Of a stretch of 64,000 nt of DNA, positions 26,059 to 34,239 are shown piece after piece. Origin of the DNA: Enterococcus nangangensis (GTDB taxonomy: Bacteria > Bacillota > Bacilli > Lactobacillales > Enterococcaceae); NCBI RefSeq assembly GCF_005405245.1, contig NZ_BJDR01000007.1, forward strand, positions 1 to 64,000, given 5' to 3'. Numbering within the stretch: position 1 is the stretch's first letter; every line of letters starts with the position of its first letter. The position numbers were made by a program, and so were the translations under genes. The notes below the pieces were generated by a model. That model saw only the letters and a program-made list of their open reading frames with translations, did no database searches and was not told where the DNA came from.

Positions 26059-26937
26059 ATGACTGAGAAATTTTTAAGCGAAAAAGAAAAAATGATTGCG
26101 GGGGAACTTTATTTTTCCCAAGATCCAGAACTAGTGGCCGACCGCACGCGGGCGCGACAAGTGATGCACTTGTTAAATGGGGAAAGCGACAACCAACGGC
26201 GCAGCGCCTTAGCTAAAGAAATTTTTGGCAAAACGGGGCAACAAATTTATGTGGAACCAACGTTGCGTTTTGATTATGGCTACAATATTTTTGTCGGAGA
26301 AAATTTTTATTGTAACTTCGATAATATCTTGTTAGATATTTGTCCGATTCACATTGGTGACAACTGTATGTTTGGTCCTAATGTACAATTATATACGGCA
26401 ACTCATCCGTTAGAACCAGTGAAACGCAACAGCGGCTTAGAGTACGGCAAACCGATTAAAATTGGCGATAATGCCTGGCTCGGTGGCGGTGCGGTCATTT
26501 TACCTGGCGTGACCCTCGGCAATAATGTTGTGGTAGGAAGTGGCGCGGTGGTGACGAAATCATTTGGCGATAACGTTGTATTAGGCGGTAATCCGGCGCG
26601 GGTCTTAAAGACGATCGCGGTAGATAATGAAGCACCGGTGGCAACACCCACAGAAAAGTTAGCCCAATTGCGGCAAAAAATTGACCGCTTGGATCAACAA
26701 TTAGCACCGTTACTGAAAGAACGTTTAGCAGTGGTGAAAGAAGTTGCCGCTACGAAAAAAGCAGCCGGCTTACCGATTTTAAATAGTCAACGGGAACAAG
26801 AAGTTGTCGCCAAGTATGTTACGGATTCGACCGACTTAAGCCAACGCTACTTAGGAGAAACTTTTGTTAAAATTATGGAAGCATCCAAAGACTATCAAGG
26901 CGCTTTAGGTTTAGGAGGGGACGCGCATGACCAATAA
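26059..26937 (+). CDS. Maltose O-acetyltransferase-like protein fused to AroQ chorismate mutase
   Basis: Residues 1-190 form a maltose/galactoside-type acetyltransferase: an N-terminal Mac domain, then a left-handed beta-helix of hexapeptide repeats with catalytic His in TATHPLEP. Residues about 200-285 are an AroQ chorismate mutase domain ([35 protein letters not shown]). Most AroQ active-site positions are recognisable (Arg, Lys, the RE pair, the S...Q pair), though the usual Asp before the RE pair is Asn. TAGGAGG lies just before the ATG. The stop overlaps the niaR start by 11 bases. The fusion is not a standard enzyme architecture, and why the two activities are joined is unknown. Confidence 0.82.
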   Translation: MTEKFLSEKEKMIAGELYFSQDPELVADRTRARQVMHLLNGESDNQRRSALAKEIFGKTGQQIYVEPTLRFDYGYNIFVGENFYCNFDNILLDICPIHIGDNCMFGPNVQLYTATHPLEPVKRNSGLEYGKPIKIGDNAWLGGGAVILPGVTLGNNVVVGSGAVVTKSFGDNVVLGGNPARVLKTIAVDNEAPVATPTEKLAQLRQKIDRLDQQLAPLLKERLAVVKEVAATKKAAGLPILNSQREQEVVAKYVTDSTDLSQRYLGETFVKIMEASKDYQGALGLGGDAHDQ

Positions 26938-27451
26938 TAAAGGGGAAGAGCGGCGCCAGCATCTTTTAGCGCAGCTTGCAAAACAAGATGGTCCTTTATC
27001 GGCGAGCCGTTTAGCCAAAGAGCTGGGGGTCAGTCGCCAAATTATTGTGGGGGACGTGGCCTTATTACGAGCTAGTGGCCAAGAGATTACGGCAACTGCT
27101 CGCGGCTATTTATTAAATGCTCCTAAGACACCGGGGATTGTCAGTCAAATTGCTTGCCTCCATACGCCGGAACAAACGGCAGAAGAGTTACAAATTATGG
27201 TGGCCAGCGGCGCAGAAGTCGTGGACGTCTTAGTAGAGCATCCATTATATGGCGAACTGAAGGGCAGCCTCTATATTAAAACGCCCCAAGACATCGAAAA
27301 CTTTATGGCCGAACTTGCCGCCACTGACAGCGTCTTATTGTCTAGCTTGACAGGTGGCGTCCATTTACACACGGTGATTACGCCGACCGTTGAAGAGGTC
27401 AACGCCTTAAAAGCAGCGCTGCGCCAAGCGCATATTTTGTACGAAGGGTAA
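26927..27451 (+). CDS. niaR: NiaR family niacin-responsive repressor
   Basis: A 174-residue protein with an N-terminal HTH_11 winged helix (residues 5-65, [27 protein letters not shown]) and a C-terminal 3H domain, named for conserved His residues, seen here in EHPLYGEL and GGVHLHTV. NiaR represses niacin salvage and NAD synthesis genes when niacin is present. It is translationally coupled to the preceding fusion gene by an 11-base overlap. Regulation of this same operon by NiaR is likely but I cannot point to a specific operator. Confidence 0.9.
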   Translation: MTNNKGEERRQHLLAQLAKQDGPLSASRLAKELGVSRQIIVGDVALLRASGQEITATARGYLLNAPKTPGIVSQIACLHTPEQTAEELQIMVASGAEVVDVLVEHPLYGELKGSLYIKTPQDIENFMAELAATDSVLLSSLTGGVHLHTVITPTVEEVNALKAALRQAHILYEG

Positions 27452-27487
27452 AGGGCGATTGCTTCAGGTGTGAGCGGCCATTTATCG

Positions 27488-27521
27488 AAAAAAAGGAGAA
27501 GAGGAATCTTCTTCTTTTTTT
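27488..27521 (+). terminator. Terminator of the sirtuin-niaR operon
   Basis: A 15-bp stem (27488-27502 with 27507-27521) closed by a GGAA tetraloop ends in seven T. The A-rich left arm could also make it work in reverse. Confidence 0.75.
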
Positions 27522-27596
27522 CATTATTTAGCGACCTAAATCGTGGTAAAATAGGAAAAATGAAAGCGGATTATCAGATGTGAGGAGATGTTGGCT

Positions 27597-28691
27597 GTGT
27601 TAGTAATCATTGCTTTAGTCTGCTTGGGCTTCCTGTGGGGCTTAGAGCAGTACTTTCAGCGCCGGTGGGAGCAAGAGTTGTTCGTGGTGATTCAATTAAG
27701 TGCTACTGAAATTTTTTGTGGCGAAACTTTTTCTTTAACGGAAAAGGTAGAAAATCGCAAAAGTTTACCACTGCCTTTTTTACAATTGACGATTCCTTTT
27801 AAAGCTAACGGCATTGCTTTAGTGGATCGCCAAATGCAACACAGTGTTCCCGTCAATGATTTTCACCAAATTTTTGCTCTAGCTGGCGGGAGTTTTTTGC
27901 AGCGACGCTTTCCTTTAAAAGCGGAAAAGCGGGGGGCGTATCCCCTAAGGACGCTGGTAGTTCACAGTCGTAACCTTTTTTTCACGCCTCGTTATCAAAA
28001 AGTCTATCCGATGCAAAAAGATATTCTTGTTTATCCAGCTTTAGTGCCACCAGAAAAATTTTTTGAACGGTATCAAATGGGTTTAGGGGATCTCTTAGCT
28101 AAAATTTCTTTGACGCAAGACCCGCTGCGCTTTTTTAGCTTGCGCACTTATCAACCAGGGGATCCTTATCGGGCAATTAACTGGAAAAAAACGGCGCAAC
28201 AACAAAATTTAGTAGTCAATCAATATCAACCCGTCGCCCAAGGAAGTTTACGGATTATTTTGGAATTACCGCAACCCTATCATTTTCAACTGGCTAAAAT
28301 TGTGGAAGAAGAGCTTTCTTTAGTGGCGACGTTGGCTCAACAAGCGACGGCACTAGGGTGGCAAGTAACAGTTACGAGTAACGCCTGTGATGAAGCAGGA
28401 GCTAACTTATTCACAACAGGCCAAGTATTTAATTCATTGGCAATTTTTCGGCAGTTGGCTTACGTCGTAGCAGAAAAGAGTGGTCCGCGACAAGGGTTAT
28501 TTTCCCCACTAACTAGTGATGCGGTCAGTTGGGTGGTGGTGTCTTACGCCAATCAAGAAAAGGCGCAACATCAAGCCGCCTTACAACAAGTAAGTCAAGG
28601 GGCCGCCCTCTGGTTCACGGTGGTGGAAAAGGCCGCCTTACAAGAAAAAAGTTCGGCCATGGAACAATATTGGGAGGTGCGACCCGTATGA
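27597..28691 (+). CDS. DUF58 family protein
   Basis: About 364 residues: one N-terminal membrane helix (residues 1-17), a beta-rich region, and the DUF58 core around SLRTYQPGDPYRAINWKKTAQQQNLVV (near residue 180), the signature of this VWA-like family. DUF58 proteins usually work with a MoxR ATPase and a TgpA-type transglutaminase; function is unknown. GAGGAG at 27582-27587 is best spaced to the GTG at 27597; TTG 27591 and ATG 27588 are in frame but too close. The stop overlaps the next start (ATGA). No MoxR gene adjoins it. Confidence 0.82.
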   Translation: MLVIIALVCLGFLWGLEQYFQRRWEQELFVVIQLSATEIFCGETFSLTEKVENRKSLPLPFLQLTIPFKANGIALVDRQMQHSVPVNDFHQIFALAGGSFLQRRFPLKAEKRGAYPLRTLVVHSRNLFFTPRYQKVYPMQKDILVYPALVPPEKFFERYQMGLGDLLAKISLTQDPLRFFSLRTYQPGDPYRAINWKKTAQQQNLVVNQYQPVAQGSLRIILELPQPYHFQLAKIVEEELSLVATLAQQATALGWQVTVTSNACDEAGANLFTTGQVFNSLAIFRQLAYVVAEKSGPRQGLFSPLTSDAVSWVVVSYANQEKAQHQAALQQVSQGAALWFTVVEKAALQEKSSAMEQYWEVRPV

Positions 28692-29857
28692 GGAGTGCTA
28701 AATCTTTAGCGTGGTTGTTAGCCTTTTTAAAAAGTGGTTTTGTCTGGCTAGCGGGCTACAGTTTACAAACGGCGATGCACCAAAATAATCAAGTGACCTG
28801 GCTTAGTTGGGTCGGCGCACTGCTTTTATTTTACAGCGGTAGTCGCTTAGCTTTACGTTATCCTTTGTTGTTACGCAGTTTATTCGCGCTGGCTTTTGGT
28901 GTGCTCTTTGTGCTAGTGCGTCCGTTAAATATTTGGGATACACTAGTGGTGCTGTTGAGTTTAGCTCTAGCTTTAGTTCAAGAGGAACAACGCTTGCCTC
29001 TTTTTTACCTTAGTCTTAGTGGCGTTTTTTACGTGCTGGGTTATCTCCAAAATTTACAGTTCACCCGGATTGCCGCCACGTTATTGTTTTTTATTAGCTT
29101 ACTTGTCTGGTGTTTGTTGCGCTATCAAGCAGAAGTGCAAGCAGCGGAAATTTTTGGGCAGTCCACCACAGACTTTCCCTTAAAAATTTTTCAACAATTA
29201 GTGCAGCGGCAGTGGCACTATTTCCTAGTGGGTTTTTTAGGCATAACGGGCCTACTCTTTATAACCCTCACGCTTTGGCGTCCCTTTGCTACCTTTACGC
29301 CGTGGCACTTTTCCACCACCACCAAAAAAGTCGACATTACGCTACCTAGTACACCGCCGGTAAGTAACAAGTCAGGCAACATCATGGCGGCGTTAAAGGC
29401 CCAACAGCCAGATTCCAAGTGGTCAGCCTTTTGGCAAATTTTGGAAAAAATCGTGACTTTCTTATTGCCGTGGGTCGGAGGCGCCGTGCTAGTGACTCTT
29501 TTAATTGTGGGCATTTATCACGCGGTGCAAAAAATTAAGCCTAAGGAGGAAGAAGTTCAGCCGTGGCTAGACGCTGACCTCGCCGATTTAGTTGTCGGTA
29601 GCGCGCCTTTAACTAAAAGGTCGTCGCCGGAAAAAGAGAGCAGCAATCGGAAAAAAGTTCGCCGTCTTTTTAAGCGGCAAGTAAAAAAAGCCCGGGTAAT
29701 GGTCCGCCCTGGGGATACCCCGACGACTTTGACGGCGGAATTAAAATTAAAACCTAACGCTGCGCAAAATTTGCGACAGCTGTACCAAAAAGCGCGCTAT
29801 TCCAATGCTGAGCTTCGGGATGAAGAGCTGCAGGCATTAAAGCGCGACTTAAAATAA
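28688..29857 (+). CDS. TgpA-like membrane protein with DUF4129 tail, lacking the transglutaminase core
   Basis: The 389-residue protein has about six N-terminal membrane helices (residues 10-145), another near 175-195, a short extracellular segment, a helix near 255-280, and a cytoplasmic C-terminus. The tail, RPGDTPTTLTAEL...LYQKARYSNAELRDEELQALKRDL, looks like DUF4129, the C-terminal piece of TgpA-type proteins paired with DUF58. The usual Cys-His-Asp transglutaminase domain between the membrane parts is absent, and the protein is about half the usual length. ATGA overlap couples it to the DUF58 gene. Function unknown. Confidence 0.72.
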   Translation: MRSAKSLAWLLAFLKSGFVWLAGYSLQTAMHQNNQVTWLSWVGALLLFYSGSRLALRYPLLLRSLFALAFGVLFVLVRPLNIWDTLVVLLSLALALVQEEQRLPLFYLSLSGVFYVLGYLQNLQFTRIAATLLFFISLLVWCLLRYQAEVQAAEIFGQSTTDFPLKIFQQLVQRQWHYFLVGFLGITGLLFITLTLWRPFATFTPWHFSTTTKKVDITLPSTPPVSNKSGNIMAALKAQQPDSKWSAFWQILEKIVTFLLPWVGGAVLVTLLIVGIYHAVQKIKPKEEEVQPWLDADLADLVVGSAPLTKRSSPEKESSNRKKVRRLFKRQVKKARVMVRPGDTPTTLTAELKLKPNAAQNLRQLYQKARYSNAELRDEELQALKRDLK

Positions 29858-29916
29858 AAAATCCTGAAAGTTTCCCCTAACGCCTTTTAGGGGCAGGGAA
29901 CTTTCAGGATTTTTTT
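29856..29916. terminator. Strong bidirectional terminator
   Basis: A stem of about 20 bp (AAAAATCCTGAAAGTTTCCC with the matching right arm ending at 29915) contains an inner CCCCTAA/TTAGGGG stem. A- and T-runs flank it, and it lies between the convergent DUF4129 and RCK genes. Confidence 0.85.
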
Positions 29917-29922
29917 GTCGCT

Positions 29923-30582
29923 TTAGCGCATCAAGCGGTGTAAGGCGGCTTCTTCGCTAGTGGGAGTATAAGCAATCAAATGATCGCCAGCCCGCAAAAT
30001 CGTTTCACCTCGGGCGGGAATATTTTCATCTTGGCGCTGAATGGCCACAATAACGGTTTGTTGCGGAATAGGAATTTTTTTCAGAGGTAGGTTCTCGGCT
30101 TCCGCCCCGTGATTGACGGTAATTTCTACGATGGAATTATCGCCGTGGTTGAGTTGCATTAAAGTGACGATGTTTTCCATATCAATTTGATCGGCAATGA
30201 TTCGCGCCAGTAAACTGGCTTGACTAATCTTCACGTCGACACCCATTTCGGCGGTAAAGAGCCATTCGTTTTTGGGATTATTCACTCGGGCAATCACGCG
30301 CTCGACACCAAATTCAAATTTTGCAATGGTGGCGGCTACCAGATTGATTTCGTCTTGACCAGTCACCACTGCTACCACGTCTGCGTCAGTGATGCCCGCC
30401 TTTTCTAAAATATTCGGGTCGGCACCATCGCCAGTTACTAAGACGTTAGCAGGAAATTCTCCTTCCACAAAGCGAATGACTCGTTCCCGCTGCTCGATAA
30501 TTTTGACTTGATTGCCCGCTTTTAACATTAACTTAGCCACGTAAGAACCTACTTGGCCGCCCCCGATAATAATAATTTTCAT
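29923..30582 (-). CDS. TrkA/KtrA-type RCK protein (second in operon)
   Basis: The 219-residue protein has an RCK_N Rossmann domain starting MKIIIIGGGQVGSYVAKLM (GxGxxG) and an RCK_C domain from about 135 (NHGAEAENLPLKKIPIPQQTVIVAIQRQ...GDHLIAYT). RCK proteins bind nucleotides and gate K+ or other cation transporters. No Trk/Ktr membrane subunit lies nearby; instead this gene ends an operon that begins with a P-type ATPase and a second RCK gene. A GGAGAG site lies just before the start. Control of the ATPase by these RCK proteins is a guess from context. Confidence 0.85.
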   Translation of the reverse strand: MKIIIIGGGQVGSYVAKLMLKAGNQVKIIEQRERVIRFVEGEFPANVLVTGDGADPNILEKAGITDADVVAVVTGQDEINLVAATIAKFEFGVERVIARVNNPKNEWLFTAEMGVDVKISQASLLARIIADQIDMENIVTLMQLNHGDNSIVEITVNHGAEAENLPLKKIPIPQQTVIVAIQRQDENIPARGETILRAGDHLIAYTPTSEEAALHRLMR

Positions 30583-30596
30583 GGTGTCTCTCTCCT

Positions 30597-31244
30597 TTAA
30601 AATTGTAAGACGCGGCGGATTTCATGAATCGCTTCGGCTTGGGCCGCTAGGTAAAGGGTATCGTGTTCTTGCAGTAAGGTGTTGTTGGCGGGAATAAAGG
30701 AGTCGTTGCCGCGACTCAAGGCCACCACCCGGACTTCGTTCATGGGAAACGCTTCTTGAATGGTGCGCCTAGTTAGGAGCGCTGGGATATTCACCCGCAC
30801 CACTTCCACTGGCGTGTTGCCGATACTTAAGACACTTTCCAAATGGCTAAAGGTCAAAAGCTCTTTGGCGCGGGCGATGCCCCATTGCGTAGTAGCGATG
30901 ACTTGAATACCTAAAGCGTTATAAATATCAACTTTCCGCCGATCATACAAGCGCGCGATGACTTTCGGGACCCGATAATGATTGCGGGCGATGCGGGCTA
31001 CTAAGGCGTTGGTTTCATCGCTTTCCGTACAAGTAATCAAACCGTCTGTCCGCATAATGCCAGCTTTTTCCAATAATTCCCGGTCAAATTCTACCCCAGT
31101 TAAGGTGTGACCGTTAAAGTCATCTCCTAAAGCGCGAAATTGTTGAGGTTGGGAACTGATGACGGTGACTTCATACTTGAGGCGATCTAACTCCATAGCT
31201 AAGCCGGAGCCTAGGCGCCCACAACCGACAATAATGATTTTCAT
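30597..31244 (-). CDS. TrkA/KtrA-type RCK protein (first in operon)
   Basis: The 215-residue protein begins MKIIIVGCGRLGSGLAMEL (GxGxxG Rossmann motif, RCK_N) and has an RCK_C domain over the last 75 residues (GNDSFIPANNTLLQEHDTLYLAA). It is a paralogue of the RCK protein encoded 14 bases downstream. Its ATG overlaps the TGA of the P-type ATPase gene (ATGA), so the two are translationally coupled. Tandem RCK proteins can assemble as a heteromeric gating ring. Confidence 0.85.
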   Translation of the reverse strand: MKIIIVGCGRLGSGLAMELDRLKYEVTVISSQPQQFRALGDDFNGHTLTGVEFDRELLEKAGIMRTDGLITCTESDETNALVARIARNHYRVPKVIARLYDRRKVDIYNALGIQVIATTQWGIARAKELLTFSHLESVLSIGNTPVEVVRVNIPALLTRRTIQEAFPMNEVRVVALSRGNDSFIPANNTLLQEHDTLYLAAQAEAIHEIRRVLQF

Positions 31245-34060
31245 AGTACTGGCCCTCCTTGATTTTTGCGACGCAGCCGTGCCTTTCTTAATTCATCCAA
31301 CAACACCATGGGAACCGGACACAAGATGAGGAAAATCCAGTGGGGGAGACCAAGGGGTGCAGTGTTAAACAATTGATGGAGAAACGGCAGATACGTTAAT
31401 GCACAGAATAACAAAATTTCAAAAATAATCCCTAGGTTAATCAAACGGTTCTTAAATAATCCCAGTTTAAAAACAGACTGGCTCTCGGTCCGACAGTTCA
31501 TGGCCGCTCCAATTTGACAAAAGATAATCGCGCCTAAGGCCATGGTGGTGGCTTGCCGGTATTCCACGCCGCTACTAGCTAAAGTCTGGAAAGTATTGCC
31601 ATTCAGCCAGTTGGTATAAAAGTAAGCAGTCATGGAAATAATTGCTTCCAGTAAGCCATACCATAAAAAGGCTTTAATGACGATTTTTTTATTTAGCAAG
31701 GAATCAGAAAGCTTCCGCGGTGGCCGTTCCATAATGCCCGGTTCTGGATCTTCCGTGCCTAGCCCTAAAGCAGGCATCATATCTGTCCCTAAGTCAACGG
31801 CTAAAATTTGCATAACAGTTAAAGGCAAAGGAATCAAGCCGCGGGAAAACAAGAACGCTGCAGAAGGCACGGCTTCTGACATGTTGGAGTTAAAGATGTA
31901 GAGCAGGAATTTTTGAATATTGTTGTAAACGGCCCGACCTTCTTCCACTGCTCGCACAATCGAAGCGAAGTTATCGTCAGTTAAAATCATATCGGCGGAC
32001 TCTTTGGCGACATCCGTACCGGTAATCCCCATGGCGACCCCAATGTCGGCTTTCTTTAAAGCCGGAGCATCGTTGACACCATCACCTGTTACGGCGACAA
32101 CTTTCCCCATGGCTTGTAAATTAGTCACCACGCGATATTTTTGTTCCGGAGCCACCCGGGCAAAAATGATTTCGTCAGCTAAAGCCGTTTTTAGTTCTTC
32201 GTCGCTCATTTTAGCCAGCTCTTGACCAGTCACCACCCGCGGATGTTCACCTTGGACAATGCCAATGCGCTTGGCAATACTTTCTGCTGTTAACCCGTAA
32301 TCACCGGTAATCATAATAATGCGAATGGCAGCTTGACGACATTTTTCCACCGCAGCGGCCACTTCCACCCGCGGAGGATCGGCCATCACGACTAAACCAA
32401 CAAAGGTTAAATCTTGTTCGATGTTTTCTGGCGTGTAAGCACTCATGGCTTTGGGTAAGTCGGAAGCATTATCGAGAGGGCGGTAAGTCACCGCTAAAAC
32501 CCGCAAGCCATTTCTAGCATATTGGTCGTTGGCGGCCATAATTTTTTTACGGTCGTCTGCAGTCATGGGGCGCAGTTCACCATTAACAGCAATCGTCTGA
32601 CAAAGCTCACTAGTTTCTTTCGGTGCACCTTTAGTAAAGGCGACGCGTTTGCTGCCGGCTAAAGGTTCTTTTAATTGATGGATGGTCGTCATGCGTTTGC
32701 GACTGGAATCAAAAGGCAATTCCCGCAAACGCGGCAGATCTCTTTCTAAATCAGCTAAGGTTAGTCCTGCTTTTTCCGCCACCACTCCAAGGCAAGCTTC
32801 CGTGGGGTCTCCTAAGACGGTATAACGAGGATGCTCCTCATCAGGGGGCAAGACCCGCGCGTTACTACAAAGAGCTGCTGCCGTTAAAATTAATTGCAAA
32901 TTCGTATCGGTTTTGGCGCTGACTTTTGTACTGCCGGCTAAAATATCGCCAGTAGGTGCGTACCCAAGTCCGGTGACTGTTAATTCTTCATGGGGCAACC
33001 AGACGTGATTGACGGTCATTTCATTTTGCGTTAAGGTGCCTGTTTTATCGGAACAAATCACGGAGGTGGAGCCTAACGTTTCTACCGAAGAAAGTTTTTT
33101 GACTAAGGCGTGCTCTTTAGCCATCCGCTGCACCCCCATGGCTAAGGACAAGGTCACGGTAGGGAGGAGGCCTTCAGGAATAAAGGCGACAATCATCCCC
33201 AAGGAGAAGACAAAGGCTTGCGCCACGGGTTGTTTCACAAATAAAACAGCTGCCACTAAGAAAAACATCCCGATGGAAACGGCGATAATGGAAATTTGTT
33301 TAGTGAGTTTATCTAGCTCAATTTGTAAAGGACTCTTCACTTCTTCCATACTTTGAGTTAAGCCGGCAATTTTCCCAAACTCCGTCGCCATCCCAATATT
33401 AGTCACTACCCCTTGTCCGCTACCGGCAGAAACAGTGGTGCCGGCAAAGACTTGATTTTTAATTTCAAAGACGGCTAAATCTTTTTGGAAAACTGGCCGT
33501 TCATTTTTCCGCACGGGATTAGATTCCCCAGTTAAGGCGGACTGATTGACTTGTAAATCGGTGGTGGCAATCAAGCGGGCATCAGCCGAGATGCGGTCGC
33601 CTTCTTCAATCAACATGATATCTCCTGGCACCAAGTCTTCGGCTAAAATCTTTTCTTCTTGCCCGTTACGCACCACTCGCGCGTATTGTGGCAACATTTT
33701 TTTCAAAGCTTCCGTTGCTTTACTGGCTTTATTTTCTTGGAAAAAACTAAAGAGCCCGTTAATCACGTTGACTAACCAGATGGCAATCCCTAGTTGCGGC
33801 GTGTCGGTGAAAAAAAATGCTACGGCACCGCCTACCCAAAGTAAAATCGCCATCAAACTAATAAAGTTCTTTAAAAATTTAATGATGGTGGATTCACCTT
33901 TTACTTCAGCGATTTCATTAGCTCCATACTTTTGTTGCAGCGTTGCCACTTCCGCTGTTGTGTGACCCGTTGCGCGGGTGGCCAGAGCGTCGAAGACTTC
34001 ATTTGGATGCAAGTCTTCATAGTGGGCTGCTGACTTTTCCTGTGCTTCGTTACTCATCAT
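31241..34060 (-). CDS. P-type (P2) cation-transporting ATPase
   Basis: 939 residues with all P2-ATPase blocks: a cation_ATPase_N domain (1-75), the actuator motif TGES (177-180), PEGLLP in helix M4 (295-300), the phosphorylation motif DKTGT (338-342), a nucleotide-binding domain, GDGVNDAPA, and C-terminal helices M5-M10. The M4 sequence PEGLL and the ETLGSTS segment resemble Na+/K+-type (IIC/IID) pumps more than the PEGLP of Ca2+ pumps. Coupling to two RCK genes also points to K+ or Na+ homeostasis. The second codon is also ATG (34057) and is slightly better placed for the AAGGTG site. The transported ion is inferred only. Confidence 0.88.
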   Translation of the reverse strand: MMSNEAQEKSAAHYEDLHPNEVFDALATRATGHTTAEVATLQQKYGANEIAEVKGESTIIKFLKNFISLMAILLWVGGAVAFFFTDTPQLGIAIWLVNVINGLFSFFQENKASKATEALKKMLPQYARVVRNGQEEKILAEDLVPGDIMLIEEGDRISADARLIATTDLQVNQSALTGESNPVRKNERPVFQKDLAVFEIKNQVFAGTTVSAGSGQGVVTNIGMATEFGKIAGLTQSMEEVKSPLQIELDKLTKQISIIAVSIGMFFLVAAVLFVKQPVAQAFVFSLGMIVAFIPEGLLPTVTLSLAMGVQRMAKEHALVKKLSSVETLGSTSVICSDKTGTLTQNEMTVNHVWLPHEELTVTGLGYAPTGDILAGSTKVSAKTDTNLQLILTAAALCSNARVLPPDEEHPRYTVLGDPTEACLGVVAEKAGLTLADLERDLPRLRELPFDSSRKRMTTIHQLKEPLAGSKRVAFTKGAPKETSELCQTIAVNGELRPMTADDRKKIMAANDQYARNGLRVLAVTYRPLDNASDLPKAMSAYTPENIEQDLTFVGLVVMADPPRVEVAAAVEKCRQAAIRIIMITGDYGLTAESIAKRIGIVQGEHPRVVTGQELAKMSDEELKTALADEIIFARVAPEQKYRVVTNLQAMGKVVAVTGDGVNDAPALKKADIGVAMGITGTDVAKESADMILTDDNFASIVRAVEEGRAVYNNIQKFLLYIFNSNMSEAVPSAAFLFSRGLIPLPLTVMQILAVDLGTDMMPALGLGTEDPEPGIMERPPRKLSDSLLNKKIVIKAFLWYGLLEAIISMTAYFYTNWLNGNTFQTLASSGVEYRQATTMALGAIIFCQIGAAMNCRTESQSVFKLGLFKNRLINLGIIFEILLFCALTYLPFLHQLFNTAPLGLPHWIFLILCPVPMVLLDELRKARLRRKNQGGPVL

Positions 34061-34181
34061 GACACCTTTCCTTCCAAAGCTTTATTATGAGTCGAGCATA
34101 GCACCTTTTCTAAATTTTGAGTAAAGATAACCCTTTGGAAAAAGGATTTATGGAAGGTGTTAAAAGTTTTGCGGTGTAACT

Positions 34182-34232
34182 AAAAAAACGCCTCATTAAA
34201 GTTTTTGGCCAATAAACTTTAATGAGGCGTTT
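34182..34232 (-). terminator. Terminator of ahpF
   Basis: A 19-bp stem (34186-34204 with 34214-34232) is followed, reading the minus strand, by seven T (34188-34182). Confidence 0.85.
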
Positions 34233-34239
34233 CTTGTTA

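Noticed and set aside
31632-34060. Several open frames on the plus strand opposite the P-type ATPase gene (for example 33009-33356 and 33546-33965)
   Set aside because: They are antisense shadows of a well-conserved gene, lack ribosome sites and have Ser/Thr/Lys-rich compositions typical of reversed coding sequence.
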